The notes below the pieces were generated by a model. It had not been told where the DNA came from. It saw nothing but the letters and a program-made list of their open reading frames with translations, and searched no databases. Both the position numbers and the translations under genes were made by a program. Shown one piece after another: positions 46,359-56,285 of a stretch of DNA of 64,000 bases. Source of the DNA: Atopobium sp. BS2 (GTDB lineage: Bacteria; Actinomycetota; Coriobacteriia; Coriobacteriales; Atopobiaceae); assembly GCF_000565075.1 (NCBI RefSeq), contig NZ_JDFG01000012.1, forward strand, positions 62,001-126,000. The letters are read 5' to 3'. Position 1 is the first letter of the stretch. Each line of letters starts with the position of its first letter.

Positions 46359-47717
46359 CTACCTCAACTCAAACGAATCGGCATCGGTGATGCAGACGCA
46401 GGTGTCATAGAACGCCTTGAGAGCCTGGTATCCCAGAAGCGTGTCTTTAGTGCCCGCAGTCTCGTACACGGAGTGCATAGCAAGCTGTGGCAGGCCCACA
46501 TCAACGGCGTGCATGCTGGCCTGAATGTTGGAGAGGTTGCCTAGCGTTGATCCGCCTGGCATGTCGCTTCTGTTAGCAAAGACCTGGTAAGGAATATTTT
46601 GCTGCTTCCAAATAGCCTCGACAATGGCGCGGCTAAACGCATCGGTGCAGTACGACTGACGGGCTGCTTCCTTGATAACCATGCCGCCATTGAGATAAGG
46701 CTTGTTGGCAGCATCGTGCTTCTCGGGATAATTGGGGTGTACCGCATGCGCATTGTCGCAACTTACCAGCAAAGATGCCGAGAGCGCTCGGTAGTAATCT
46801 TCCTGTGTAAAGCCAAGCATGGCGTTTACGCGCTGCAGCGTGTCTTTAAGGAACGTAGACTTTGCGCCCTGCTTGGTATTTGAACCAACTTCCTCATTGT
46901 CAAAGCAGGTGTACACGGAAATGTCCTGTTCATTTGAAGACGCAAGGAAGGCCTTGAGTGCTACAAAGGCGCACTGCAAATCATCAAGGTGACCAGCGGA
47001 AACAAACTCCTTCTTAGCACCCCAAATACGGCCGCCCGTGTGATCAACTAAGAACAAATCGCGAGAAAGAATGTCCTCTTGAGACACACCTACTGCGTCT
47101 GCTACCAGGGCGTTAAAGGCGCCAGGATTAAGCTCACCAGCACTAAAGAGTGGCATCAGATCTTTAGCGCGGTTGAACTCTGGCGAGAGACCATTTTTGT
47201 GCTCAAGATGAATAGCCAAGCTTGGAATCATGACAACATCGTCTTCAATGTTGACTAGCCTGGACTCTACCTTGTTTCCTACTTTGACCAGCACACGACC
47301 GGCAATACCCAAAGGACGGTCAAACCACGTGTGATCAAGCATGCCGCCGTATGCCTCGGTGTTCAGACGAAGCGAGTTGCCCTCACCGGTAAGCTCTGGT
47401 TGAGCTTTTACCTTGTAGGTTGGAGAATCGCCATGGGCAACAGCAAGCTGGAAGTGATAAGGAGCATCAGCGCTTGAGGTTTGGGACTCACGGTACTTCT
47501 CGCCAACTTTCCAGGCAACAATTGAAGAATTGTTGCGCGTGGTAAAGTAAGAGCCGCCTGGCTGAACATTCCAAGAAGAACCCTCGGAGAGATAGGTAAA
47601 ACCGTTCTCTAACAGGTACTCTTTGATGGTTTGCGTGGTATGAAACATAGAAGGGCTCTGCTTAATAAAAGCAAGGAGCTCCTCAGAAAGAGCAAGTGAC
47701 TCATTCAAATCAGACAT
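46359..47717 (-). CDS. apeB: M18-family aminopeptidase
   Basis: 452 aa, usual for M18. Zinc ligands and the catalytic carboxylates are in VAHGDSP (His/Asp), SAGHLDDLQCAF (His-Asp-Asp), CFDNEEVGS (Asp, Glu-Glu), and HPNYPEKHD with AMHSVYETAG (His). It is a cytosolic dodecameric enzyme that removes acidic or other N-terminal residues. It appears monocistronic and divergent from the exonuclease gene; the GGGTTTCTCGCC word lies just past its stop (46342-46353). Confidence 0.93.
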   Translation of the reverse strand: MSDLNESLALSEELLAFIKQSPSMFHTTQTIKEYLLENGFTYLSEGSSWNVQPGGSYFTTRNNSSIVAWKVGEKYRESQTSSADAPYHFQLAVAHGDSPTYKVKAQPELTGEGNSLRLNTEAYGGMLDHTWFDRPLGIAGRVLVKVGNKVESRLVNIEDDVVMIPSLAIHLEHKNGLSPEFNRAKDLMPLFSAGELNPGAFNALVADAVGVSQEDILSRDLFLVDHTGGRIWGAKKEFVSAGHLDDLQCAFVALKAFLASSNEQDISVYTCFDNEEVGSNTKQGAKSTFLKDTLQRVNAMLGFTQEDYYRALSASLLVSCDNAHAVHPNYPEKHDAANKPYLNGGMVIKEAARQSYCTDAFSRAIVEAIWKQQNIPYQVFANRSDMPGGSTLGNLSNIQASMHAVDVGLPQLAMHSVYETAGTKDTLLGYQALKAFYDTCVCITDADSFELR

Positions 47718-47870
47718 GCGTAAAACCTTTCATAGAACTGTGTTGCACTCAACAGCCTAGCACGCATTTTTGGTGAGGCGCGCACTTTCTAGAAAATGAC
47801 GCAAAGAATACGCGCTTCAGGGTAGATACTTATATGTTGAACTAATTCTCACCCACCAAAGCGAGAGTGT

Positions 47871-48839
47871 ATGGATATCAATCAAGCTATTGAGCACGCT
47901 AATGCGTTTGTCATACCTGGCCTTCTTGTTGATGATCAGTCCATTATCGGCGAGGTCAATAAAAACTGTGATGCCATTAAAACGCTGCTTGATGCCTGGA
48001 AAGAAGCTCCTCTAGGCCAAGAGCCTGTAGAGTTTTCTGTCATTCAGCAGCTTGCTGATAGAACGCGCTCACTCTGTGATACCTACGGTGTGGAGAGGCT
48101 CAGAAACCATCGAGGCGTTGGACTTTCTCGCGGTCTTTCAAACGACGATCTTGCGGCTGCTGTTGCAAAGATGCAGCGTCGTCGCCCTAAGGCTGTCTTT
48201 AAAACCGCAGGTCCGCTTCTTAATGACTTGCAAATTGCGTATGTCGAGAAGAGCGTTTCTGGCACGGTACTGGGCATTGATATTGAGACCACGTCGCGTT
48301 TTCCTGAGCTGGGCTACATTGTTAACGTGGGCTTTGAGTTCTGGAATCTTGGTCGCAACACCGTTGCCGTAGAGCCTCACACCGCCTACTTTGGCATTCC
48401 AGAGATGTACAAAGAAAAGGGCGTCCCACTTGCCGATATTCACCAAATTACCTGGAAAGATGTTGAGGGCAAAAAATCATTTAGAGACGATAAGAAAGCC
48501 CAAGAGGCCCTGTTGGCAACTATGAAAAAGATTCCTTTTATGGCACATAACGCTGCCTTTGAGGATTCTTGGTTCATGTTCAACATTGATGGCTACGCAG
48601 AAGCTAGAAAAGCGGGCAAGATTATTGTTATTGACTCCCGTGATATCTGCCGTCGCTTGGACCCAGAAATTAGGTCTCTTCCCCGTGAGTCTTCTCCTGC
48701 CGCACTTGAGAACTGGGCACGTCGTAGGCATACCCTTGCGGCGGACGAGAAGGAACGTCACTTGGGACTTGAAGACGTAGACCTTATGATCCGTACCGTG
48801 CAAGCAGAGTTTGCAGACCACAATATGTTTGAAGACTAG
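47871..48839 (+). CDS. Stand-alone DnaQ-fold 3'-5' exonuclease
   Basis: 322 aa. The exonuclease begins at about residue 133: GIDIETT (Exo I Asp/Glu), MAHNAAFEDSW (Exo II Asp) and HLGLEDVDLM (Exo III, His/Asp) give a DEDDh set, with a long insert between motif I and II. The first 130 residues are a helical extension (Gln-Gln-Leu-Ala-Asp rich, then a basic KMQRRRPKAVF) that I do not recognise. Role could be RNA or DNA 3' trimming. It sits 91 bp before gltX on the same strand. Confidence 0.82.
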   Translation: MDINQAIEHANAFVIPGLLVDDQSIIGEVNKNCDAIKTLLDAWKEAPLGQEPVEFSVIQQLADRTRSLCDTYGVERLRNHRGVGLSRGLSNDDLAAAVAKMQRRRPKAVFKTAGPLLNDLQIAYVEKSVSGTVLGIDIETTSRFPELGYIVNVGFEFWNLGRNTVAVEPHTAYFGIPEMYKEKGVPLADIHQITWKDVEGKKSFRDDKKAQEALLATMKKIPFMAHNAAFEDSWFMFNIDGYAEARKAGKIIVIDSRDICRRLDPEIRSLPRESSPAALENWARRRHTLAADEKERHLGLEDVDLMIRTVQAEFADHNMFED

Positions 48840-48930
48840 GCAACGTTGTCGGTTACCTGTGTTCAAGCGTTATACTAAAGAGTGCATAAACTAGATTTTC
48901 TCGCTAGAAAATAACTGCCAAGGAGGAGTT

Positions 48931-50445
48931 TTGTCAGAGAAGCAGGTTAGAGTACGTTTTGCGCCATCACCAACAGGTAAGTTGCACATCGGAGGTGCAC
49001 GTACTGCTATCTATAACTGGGCTTTTGCTCGCGCAAATGGTGGCAAGTTTATTCTTCGTATTGATGACACAGATCCTACGCGCTCAACTGAGGAGAACAC
49101 TCAGATTATTCTGCGCGCCATGAAGTGGCTTGGTCTTGATTGGGACGAGGGTCCAGATAAGGGCGGCGATTGCGGTCCTTATAGCCAGACCGAGCGTCTT
49201 GATTTGTATCGTGAGGCAGCAAATAAACTGCTGGCAGAGGGCAAGGCATACCCTTGCTTCTGCACGCCAGAGAAGCTCGCTGAAGACAAGAAGGCCGCAG
49301 AAGAGCGCCACGACCCCTTCCAGGGCTATCAGCGTACCTGCAGAAACATTGATCCTGCAGAGGCACAGCGCCGCATTGATGCTGGCGAGCCTTATACCAT
49401 CCGTATCAAGGTTCCTCTGGACCGCGGCGACGTTATTGTCCACGACGCTGTTCACGGCGACGTAACCTTTAACGCTCGCGAGCTTGATGACTTTATCATC
49501 TTCCGTTCTGACGGCACCCCAACTTATAACTTTGCCACCGTTGTTGATGACGCTGGTATGGGCATTACCCACATCATTCGTGGCGATGACCACCTGTCTA
49601 ACACTCCTCGTCAGATTATGGTGTACGAGGCTCTGGGCGCACCTGTTCCAACCTTCGCGCACATCTCCATGATTTTGGGTCCTGACGGCAAGAAGCTCTC
49701 CAAGCGCCATGGAGCAACCTCTGTTGAAGAGTATCGTGACCAGGGCTATCTTGCAGATGCCTTTGTCAACTACCTGGCTCTTCTCGGCTGGTCACTTGAT
49801 GGCGAGACAACCATTGTTCCTCGCGACGTTTTGGCATCTCAGTTCTCTCTGGACCACGTTTCCAAGAACCCTGCTAAGTCCGATCCAGAGCGTCTGAACT
49901 GGATTAATGCAACGTATCTTGCCAATATGGACAACCAGACCTTTGCAAAAACTGTTCTGATTCCAGAGCTTGTAAGCGCAGGTCTAGAGCCTGTTCAGGG
50001 CAATACAACTGACGCAGATGAGATTTACGCAACTCGTCCAAGCTGGTATGACCTGCTCTCCGAGATTCTTCGTCCTCGTACCACAGTAAGCCCAGACGTC
50101 ATTGAGAAGTCCCGCTTCCTATATGAAGGCGCAAACGTCACCTTTGACCAGAAGAGTGTTGAGAAGGGCCTTACCAAAGACGCTGCTCAGAGTGTTACCG
50201 TCCTTGCGGCTGCAAAGACCGCTCTTGAGGGCGTTTCTGAAGACGAGTGGAAGGCTGCAGCAATTGACGCTGCCCTTGAGGTGCTTCCAGAGCAGCTTGA
50301 CCTTAAGAAACGCATTGTCTTCCAGTCCATTCGTGTTGCTGAGTGCGGCAACATGGTCTCCCCTCCTCTTGGAGAGTCTATGGAGCTTCTTGGTCGTGAG
50401 GTTTGCCTTGCTCGCCTTGACCGCGCTCTGGAGCTTTGCAAATAA
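48931..50445 (+). CDS. gltX: Glutamyl-tRNA synthetase
   Basis: 504 aa class Ib enzyme starting at TTG, four bases after AAGGAGG. FAPSPTGKLHIGGARTA is the HIGH region; GKKLSKRHGA is the KMSKS motif. The anticodon-binding C-domain is complete. A full set for tRNA-Gln amidation (gatCAB) is not in this window, so whether it is discriminating cannot be said. A perfect terminator follows at 50512. The two tRNA genes 52.3-52.5 kb downstream are tRNA-Gln and tRNA-Glu. Confidence 0.97.
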   Translation: MSEKQVRVRFAPSPTGKLHIGGARTAIYNWAFARANGGKFILRIDDTDPTRSTEENTQIILRAMKWLGLDWDEGPDKGGDCGPYSQTERLDLYREAANKLLAEGKAYPCFCTPEKLAEDKKAAEERHDPFQGYQRTCRNIDPAEAQRRIDAGEPYTIRIKVPLDRGDVIVHDAVHGDVTFNARELDDFIIFRSDGTPTYNFATVVDDAGMGITHIIRGDDHLSNTPRQIMVYEALGAPVPTFAHISMILGPDGKKLSKRHGATSVEEYRDQGYLADAFVNYLALLGWSLDGETTIVPRDVLASQFSLDHVSKNPAKSDPERLNWINATYLANMDNQTFAKTVLIPELVSAGLEPVQGNTTDADEIYATRPSWYDLLSEILRPRTTVSPDVIEKSRFLYEGANVTFDQKSVEKGLTKDAAQSVTVLAAAKTALEGVSEDEWKAAAIDAALEVLPEQLDLKKRIVFQSIRVAECGNMVSPPLGESMELLGREVCLARLDRALELCK

Positions 50446-50511
50446 CGCGTTGAATGCGCGCCTGCCGCGTATTCTTCCAAGCGTAAGTGGGTATCAAAAG
50501 TAAAACCACAC

Positions 50512-50546
50512 AAGAGCTGTAAAACAGATGGTTTTGCAGCTCTTTT
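50512..50546 (+). terminator. Terminator of gltX
   Basis: 14-bp stem AAGAGCTGTAAAAC/GTTTTGCAGCTCTT with one G-U, then TT and ATCG; the stem itself ends in CTTTT. It lies 66 bp past the gltX stop. Confidence 0.8.
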
Positions 50547-50578
50547 ATCGTTATCGTTTGTTTAGTTTTGGAGTAGCT

Positions 50579-52228
50579 ATGATTTCTATGTCTGCGTTTG
50601 AGGTCCTAGGCCCCATTATGGTGGGTCCTTCTTCCTCGCACACAGCAGGAGCCTTGCGCATTGCTCTGGTTGCACGCTCGCTTGCACCAAAGCAGCTGGA
50701 GCGCGTTGAGTTTTGGCTCTACAACTCCTTCTCTCATACCCACCTTGGTCACGGCACCGATTACGCTCTGATTGCAGGCATCTTAGGCCTTGCTCCAGAC
50801 GATACGCGCGTCCGTGAAGCACTTAGCCTGGCAGAAGAAGCCCATCTTAACTACAGCGTTATTGAGAAGGGCGACGACGAGACTCTCCATCCAAACACCG
50901 TAGAAATTCACCTCTACGGCGCAGATAACGTTCACGTTTCTGTTATGGGCGAGTCTGTTGGCGGCGGCCGTATTCGCATCTCTGGCGTCAATGGCGTACG
51001 CATTCGCATGTCTGGCGATATGCCCACTATCTTTGTTTCGCATCACGATAAGCCCGGTGTTCTTGCAGCTCTCACTACTATTTTGGCTACACAAAACATC
51101 AATGTTGCAACTATGCGCACCTTCCGCTCAGAGCGCGGCGGCTTTGCCCACACTGTCTTTGAGATTGACGAGCCTATTGAGCAGAAAGTCCTCGACCTCT
51201 TCCAGCTGGCACCTCACGTTTCGTATGCCGCTCAGGTTTCCATTCCAGGAGCAGCTCCACAGGTCACAAACGACGTGCTTTCAGGAGCCTTTGACAACGG
51301 CGCAGATCTTCTCGCCAGGTGCTCCAAGACAGGAGCCTCTATTGGCCAGATTATGCGCCAGCGCGAGAAGGACCTGCGACCAGATGCCGACGTAGACGCC
51401 GAGATGGCTCATGTTCTTGAGATTATGCGCGATGAGGTTCACGACACTATCAAGACGCCTCGTCAGTCCATTGGTGGTCTGCTCAACGGCCAGGCCAAAA
51501 CCGTAGCTAACACCCCAGCTGCAATCTCAAGTGCGCTTATGGGCACCACGCAAACACGAGCCGTTGCGTACGCTATGGCCGTGCTTGAGCGCTCAGCAAC
51601 CATGGGTGTTATCGTAGCCGCTCCTACTGCAGGCGCTTCTGGCGTTGTACCAGGATCGCTTATCTCGGTAGCAGAAGAGATTGGTGCCACCGACGAGCAA
51701 GTTATTTCTGCGCTTTGGAATGCAAGTGCTATTGGAGCCATCCTAACCACCAACGCAAGTGTTTCTGGCGCTGAGGGCGGCTGTCAGGCAGAGGTTGGAT
51801 CTGCTGCTGCCATGAGCGCATCTGCACTGACTGAGCTCTTGGGTGGCACTCCACAACAGTGCTTGGACGCTGCTTCTATTGCCATCTCTAATCTTCTAGG
51901 ACTAGTCTGTGACCCGGTCAGAGGACTGGTTGAGTATCCTTGCCAAGATAGAAACGCTATTGGTGTAGCCGCTGCCGTAAGCTCTTCTCAGCTTGCTCTT
52001 GCGGGCGTTGGTAACCCAATTCCGTTTGATGAGGTTGCACACGCTATGGCAGAAGTTGGCGCCGCGCTCCCTGTTTCTCTCAGAGAAACAGCTAAAGGTG
52101 GTCTTGCCGCAACTCCAAGCGCTCCTACCGCATGCGCAAGTTGCACCGGCTGTGCCCCTCTTGACCAGGCGCTTATTGATGCAGAACGAATGCTCAGCTC
52201 AAATACTAGAGACGTTCCTTGCGCTTAG
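50579..52228 (+). CDS. sdaA: L-serine dehydratase, fused beta-ACT-alpha, iron-sulfur type
   Basis: 549 aa from ATG at 50579 after GGAG. It deaminates L-serine to pyruvate and ammonia. The N-terminal beta domain (VLGPIMVGPSSSHTAGA) is followed by an ACT domain (IFVSHHDKPGVLAALTTIL), then the alpha domain (APTAGASGVVPG, AEGGCQAEVGSAAAM, LLGLVCDPVRGLVEYPC) with the cysteines for a [4Fe-4S] cluster. In many Gram-positives the two halves are separate genes (sdaAB and sdaAA); here they are one chain. The C-terminus has an extra Cys-rich CASCTGC. Single gene. Confidence 0.93.
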   Translation: MISMSAFEVLGPIMVGPSSSHTAGALRIALVARSLAPKQLERVEFWLYNSFSHTHLGHGTDYALIAGILGLAPDDTRVREALSLAEEAHLNYSVIEKGDDETLHPNTVEIHLYGADNVHVSVMGESVGGGRIRISGVNGVRIRMSGDMPTIFVSHHDKPGVLAALTTILATQNINVATMRTFRSERGGFAHTVFEIDEPIEQKVLDLFQLAPHVSYAAQVSIPGAAPQVTNDVLSGAFDNGADLLARCSKTGASIGQIMRQREKDLRPDADVDAEMAHVLEIMRDEVHDTIKTPRQSIGGLLNGQAKTVANTPAAISSALMGTTQTRAVAYAMAVLERSATMGVIVAAPTAGASGVVPGSLISVAEEIGATDEQVISALWNASAIGAILTTNASVSGAEGGCQAEVGSAAAMSASALTELLGGTPQQCLDAASIAISNLLGLVCDPVRGLVEYPCQDRNAIGVAAAVSSSQLALAGVGNPIPFDEVAHAMAEVGAALPVSLRETAKGGLAATPSAPTACASCTGCAPLDQALIDAERMLSSNTRDVPCA

Positions 52229-52283
52229 AGATGCGTTTTGTATAATATTTTTTGCTGCAAACAGAATTTCTTGAAATTATTGC

Positions 52284-52312
52284 TTGCATCTCTGACGAGT
52301 CTCCTTTATAGT
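52284..52312 (+). promoter_or_regulatory. Promoter of tRNA-Gln/tRNA-Glu
   Basis: TTGCAT, 17 bp, TATAGT; initiation would lie about 27 bp before tRNA-Gln. Confidence 0.6.
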
Positions 52313-52345
52313 TATTTCTCGCGCTGATGCGCACGGATGACATCT

Positions 52346-52419
52346 TGGGATATCGTCTAGTGGTAGGACAGCGGATTCTGGTTCCGTCAACGGGAGTTCG
52401 ACTCTCTCTATCCCAGCCA
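52346..52419 (+). tRNA. tRNA-Gln (anticodon CTG)
   Basis: Acceptor TGGGATA/TATCCCA, anticodon loop TTCTGGT (CTG), T-arm GAGTTCGACTC, CCA encoded. It reads CAG. Confidence 0.94.
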
Positions 52420-52438
52420 TGTCCTCCCAGTCATACAT

Positions 52439-52515
52439 GGCCCGTTCGTCTAGCGGTTCAGGACGCCGCCCTCTCAAGGCGGAGATCACCAGTTCGAATC
52501 TGGTACGGGCTACCA
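52439..52515 (+). tRNA. tRNA-Glu (anticodon CTC)
   Basis: Acceptor GGCCCGT/ACGGGCT with G1-U72, anticodon loop CTCTCAA (CTC), T-arm CAGTTCGAATCTG, CCA encoded. It is 19 bp after tRNA-Gln, one transcript. Confidence 0.94.
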
Positions 52516-52522
52516 AATGTTC

Positions 52523-52547
52523 AAGGACTTCTTCGGAAGTCCTTTTT
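52523..52547 (+). terminator. Terminator of the tRNA-Gln/tRNA-Glu transcript
   Basis: AAGGACTTC-TTCG-GAAGTCCTT, a perfect stem with a UUCG tetraloop, then a T-run. It starts 8 bp past the tRNA-Glu CCA. Confidence 0.92.
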
Positions 52548-52683
52548 GTTTATCTCAACACCACTTTTGCTTCTATCGTAAAATAGACCAGTCTGTTTGA
52601 AATAACTGTCACGCCCAGTTGTATGACCCAGACGTGCGACCCAGAAGTATAAGAATTTTTACTAACACCTTGATTGGATCAGG

Positions 52684-54828
52684 ATGTGGCTTGAGTTCTT
52701 CCAAAGTGTAGTTGTCATTATTGCCCTGCTCTACGTGCCGGGTGTCATTTTGTTGCATGCTTCCGGCATGCCAAAGCCCTGGGCACTTGTTAGTGCTCCT
52801 TTGGTTAGCTGCGCACTCTTCTTTATTGAGGGAGAAATCTTTAGCGCACTGAACATCCCCATCCCCTTGGCTGTAATGGTTCTTGTTCCACTGCTGATCG
52901 CAGTTCTAGTCAATGGCTACGTTTTTTATGTTGCTCCCAAACACAAAGAACACCACAGAGGCGAGAAACCCAACAAATCCAAAGCAATACGCGCTGGCAA
53001 GCAATCAACTAGCTCTGTACCAGCATTCATCTGCGAAGAACTCCCTTTCTGGATGCCTCTTCTGTACGTAGCAATTGGTCTTCTTACCGTAGGACTTCTC
53101 TTCTTACCCACCCTGCCTTCTGCCAGCTCCTTTGTACAAGGCTGGGATATTGTGCACCACTTGGACGTCACGCAGGCAATGATTGAGTCTCAAAAGTACT
53201 CATCAATTCACTATGACTTCTACAGCACCGTAGAAGCTTCAATTACCCCTTGGGAACCGGGGACTTCGGGATTTTATCCTTCAGGCTGGAACATCATTGT
53301 TGCACTAACAACGCAGCTTGTTTCTACAACCGTTCCTATTGCAGGAAATGCACTCAACTTTGTTAGTGCAGCCATTGTCTTTCCGCTCTCAATCTGCTCG
53401 GTTATTGCAAAAGTTCTTCCTAAACATCGCATTGCGCTTATCAGTGGAGCTTTTGTTTGCCTAGCATTTTTTGTTTTCCCTTGGTCGCTTCTCATCTATG
53501 GACCAATCTTTCCTAACACCGTAGCCTTCTGTGTAATGCCTTCTATTTGGTGGATTTTTATGCAGATGACTCGCTCAAAAACACCAAAACACGACCTCAT
53601 CTGGCTTATTGTCATATTTGTTCTTGGCTTGATTACCCTCTTTATCTTGCATCCTTCCACGATTTTCTCGTCAATTGTTGTGCTTTTACCTTGGAGTTTT
53701 GCACGCATTGGCGAATCAAAACGCAGGGTTGTTCTCTTTGGAAAACAAATCAAGCCTGTCACGCTAGCATACGCATTCTTTATCTTTGCGCTGGTTATTT
53801 GGTCTGTTTTCTACTACGTTTTGATTGTTCGAGGCGTGGCTCTCAATTTCTGGTGGAGCGCCTACTCTAGCCTGCAAGATGCTATTTTGCACGCCCTTGG
53901 CATGGACTTTATTGGACAGTCGTACGCAGGTGGAGAGCTTGTTTCTCCACAACCGATACTTTCAATCTGCGTGCTTGTAGGCGCTGTATGGACGTTTAAG
54001 CACAAGCAGGCTCGATGGATGGTATCTGCCTTTATGTACCTGTCTGTACTCTGCATTTTTATTATTACGTTTGACGTTCCTCTGAAGGGATATCTCTCGG
54101 GATTTTGGTATACCGATCCGTTCCGCATTGCGGCAAGCTGCGTCATTATGGCAATTCCGCTGGCAGCACTTGGCCTAGCAACTCTTGCCGAAGCTGCGCT
54201 GGAAACGTTTGCCTCCTGGAGAGAAAAAGCTTCTCAGGCTCAGACCTGCGTCTTTTGCAACGTTTGGGCTAAACCTCTGATTGTGGGAGCGGTCATTGCG
54301 TGTGTGGTTGTGCTCAACTATGTGGTTCCTATGCCAAACCTTAAATCTGAAAAGCCAATTCCTGCTGCTACTGCCTTTAAACAGGCTTCCGAGAAGGCCT
54401 ATGGTGATCACTACATTTTGACATCGGAAGAATTGGAGTTTTTACGTCGCGTGGAGCTTACCGTTCCTGCAGGTGCTGTTATTGCAAACCTACCTCAAGA
54501 TGGCAGTCTCTGGGCATATGGCACTAACGACTTACATGTGCTCTGGCGCTTCCCTAACGGCTATGACGCTTCAGAACGTCCCGCAAGCGCTATTCTTCGT
54601 AAACGCCTTAATCGCATTTCCAGCGATCCCGAGGTACTTCAAACGGCACGCGACCTTAACGTACAGTATGTCCTTATTCTGAACAACGTTGTTGATTACT
54701 CCAACGCTGTTACCAGTACCTACAAACCTGGAACCTTCAGAGGTATCACACAAATAACAGACACCACCCCAGGTTTTGAGGTGGTGCTAGAAGAAGGTTC
54801 TATGAGGTTATACAAGATTACCTTGTAA
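52684..54828 (+). CDS. Large DUF6541-type membrane protein
   Basis: 714 aa, start ATG at 52684. About thirteen hydrophobic spans cover residues 1-540, interrupted by a basic cytosolic loop (residues about 85-115, HKEHHRGEKPNKSKAIR). One extracytoplasmic loop between spans carries HHLDVTQAMIESQKYSSIHYD and WEPGTSGFYPSGWNIIV, which resembles the acceptor-side loops of GT-C glycosyltransferases; assignment to that fold is inference. A 170-residue soluble C-terminal part (VPAGAVIANLPQDGSLWAYG) lies outside. Probably a cell-envelope glycosyltransferase-like protein. It is monocistronic and ends 5 bp before the convergent metK, without an intervening terminator. Confidence 0.8.
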   Translation: MWLEFFQSVVVIIALLYVPGVILLHASGMPKPWALVSAPLVSCALFFIEGEIFSALNIPIPLAVMVLVPLLIAVLVNGYVFYVAPKHKEHHRGEKPNKSKAIRAGKQSTSSVPAFICEELPFWMPLLYVAIGLLTVGLLFLPTLPSASSFVQGWDIVHHLDVTQAMIESQKYSSIHYDFYSTVEASITPWEPGTSGFYPSGWNIIVALTTQLVSTTVPIAGNALNFVSAAIVFPLSICSVIAKVLPKHRIALISGAFVCLAFFVFPWSLLIYGPIFPNTVAFCVMPSIWWIFMQMTRSKTPKHDLIWLIVIFVLGLITLFILHPSTIFSSIVVLLPWSFARIGESKRRVVLFGKQIKPVTLAYAFFIFALVIWSVFYYVLIVRGVALNFWWSAYSSLQDAILHALGMDFIGQSYAGGELVSPQPILSICVLVGAVWTFKHKQARWMVSAFMYLSVLCIFIITFDVPLKGYLSGFWYTDPFRIAASCVIMAIPLAALGLATLAEAALETFASWREKASQAQTCVFCNVWAKPLIVGAVIACVVVLNYVVPMPNLKSEKPIPAATAFKQASEKAYGDHYILTSEELEFLRRVELTVPAGAVIANLPQDGSLWAYGTNDLHVLWRFPNGYDASERPASAILRKRLNRISSDPEVLQTARDLNVQYVLILNNVVDYSNAVTSTYKPGTFRGITQITDTTPGFEVVLEEGSMRLYKITL

Positions 54829-54833
54829 GAACG

Positions 54834-56096
54834 TTATGCCTGAAGTGCAGAAACTGCGTCCTTAAGCTCCTGAACACGATCAGTTGCTTCCCATGTGAAG
54901 TCTGGATCTTTGCGGCCAAAGTGTCCGTATGCTGCTGTCTTAGAGAAGATAGGACGGCGCAGCTTAAGATCTCTGATAATGGCACCAGGACGAAGATCAA
55001 AGACCTTCTCGATAGCCTGCTCAATAACAGCATCGTCAACAATACCAGTGCCAAAAGTATCAACCATGATAGACAGTGGATGAGAAACACCAATGGCGTA
55101 GGCAAGCTGAACTTCGCACTTCTTTGCAAGGCCTGCTGCTACGACGTTTTTGGCAACCCAGCGCGCTGCATATGCTGCTGAACGGTCAACCTTAGTGCAA
55201 TCCTTTCCGGAGAAAGCGCCGCCACCATGACGACCCATACCGCCATAGGTATCAACAATAATCTTTCTACCGGTAAGTCCTGTGTCTCCCATAGGTCCAC
55301 CAACAACAAAGCGGCCAGTTGGATTAACGTAAATGTCAGCGTTATCCCAAGCAATGTTGACCTCACCCATAACAGGTGCAATAACGTGGTCGATCATATC
55401 CTGCTTGATAACAGACATGTCTTCAATCTCTGGAGCATGCTGCGTGGAAACAACAATGGCTGTGACCTCAACGGGTTTCTCGTCCTCATAACGAACGGTA
55501 ACCTGAGTTTTGCCATCTGGACGCAAGTACTCAACCTCGCCAGACTTACGCACCTCTGAGAGACGCTGAGCCAAGCGCTGAGCCAGGTAAGCAGGCATTG
55601 GCATCAGAACATCAGTCTCATCAGAGGCAAAGCCAAACATCATGCCCTGATCGCCTGCGCCGATAAGATCAAGCGGATCTGTAGTGCGTCCTGCCTGCGT
55701 GTCATAGGACTGATCAACGCCCTGAGCAATATCGGGACTTTGTTCGTGAATGAGGCTTAAAACGCCGCAGGTCTCGCAGTCAAAACCATATTTAGCGCGG
55801 TCATAGCCAATATTTCTGAGAGTATTGCGAACAATCTCCTGGACATCAACGTAGGATTGAGTGCGAATCTCTCCAGCTACCACAATAGTTCCTGTAGTCG
55901 CAAAAGTCTCGCATGCACAACGAACGTTGTCCAAGCAAGCAGGAACACCACTTGGAGAAACGTATCCACGCTCTTCAAGCTCTGCCTCTTTTGCCAGGAT
56001 TGCATCAAGAATTGCGTCAGAAATCTGATCGCAAACCTTGTCTGGATGTCCCTCAGTAACACTTTCTGAGGTAAACAAATAGTTTTTGTGTGCCAT
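54834..56096 (-). CDS. metK: S-adenosylmethionine synthetase
   Basis: 420 aa from the ATG at 56096; the upstream in-frame ATG precedes the Shine-Dalgarno AAAGGA. It forms SAM from methionine and [26 protein letters not shown] and [12 protein letters not shown] are N-terminal signatures; [20 protein letters not shown] and [19 protein letters not shown] are the catalytic loops. No SAM riboswitch is seen in the 190 bp upstream. It provides the SAM used by the two radical SAM genes in the window. Confidence 0.97.
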   Translation of the reverse strand: MAHKNYLFTSESVTEGHPDKVCDQISDAILDAILAKEAELEERGYVSPSGVPACLDNVRCACETFATTGTIVVAGEIRTQSYVDVQEIVRNTLRNIGYDRAKYGFDCETCGVLSLIHEQSPDIAQGVDQSYDTQAGRTTDPLDLIGAGDQGMMFGFASDETDVLMPMPAYLAQRLAQRLSEVRKSGEVEYLRPDGKTQVTVRYEDEKPVEVTAIVVSTQHAPEIEDMSVIKQDMIDHVIAPVMGEVNIAWDNADIYVNPTGRFVVGGPMGDTGLTGRKIIVDTYGGMGRHGGGAFSGKDCTKVDRSAAYAARWVAKNVVAAGLAKKCEVQLAYAIGVSHPLSIMVDTFGTGIVDDAVIEQAIEKVFDLRPGAIIRDLKLRRPIFSKTAAYGHFGRKDPDFTWEATDRVQELKDAVSALQA

Positions 56097-56215
56097 GAAC
56101 TGTCCTTTCACGCATGGCTTCTCTGCTTATGCAGAATATTTGCGTTCTTCTACGCGCAACCACTCTTACTATACCCACCAAAGACACTTTTGAGCAGGAT
56201 CAGTCAAGAAAATTG

Positions 56216-56243
56216 TAAAAAGAGCACCACAAGGATGCTCTTT
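56216..56243 (-). terminator. Terminator of the TetR gene
   Basis: AAAGAGCA/TGCTCTTT stem; on the minus strand it runs into TTTTTACAATTTT. It lies between the TetR stop and metK. Confidence 0.75.
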
Positions 56244-56285
56244 AAATTGCATAGTTAAGCTGGCATTATGCAAAAACTCGTATGA

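Noticed and set aside
56097-56285. SAM riboswitch before metK
   Set aside because: No kink-turn/GNNNGA-type or other SAM-box motif is visible, and the spacer is mostly taken by the upstream gene's terminator.
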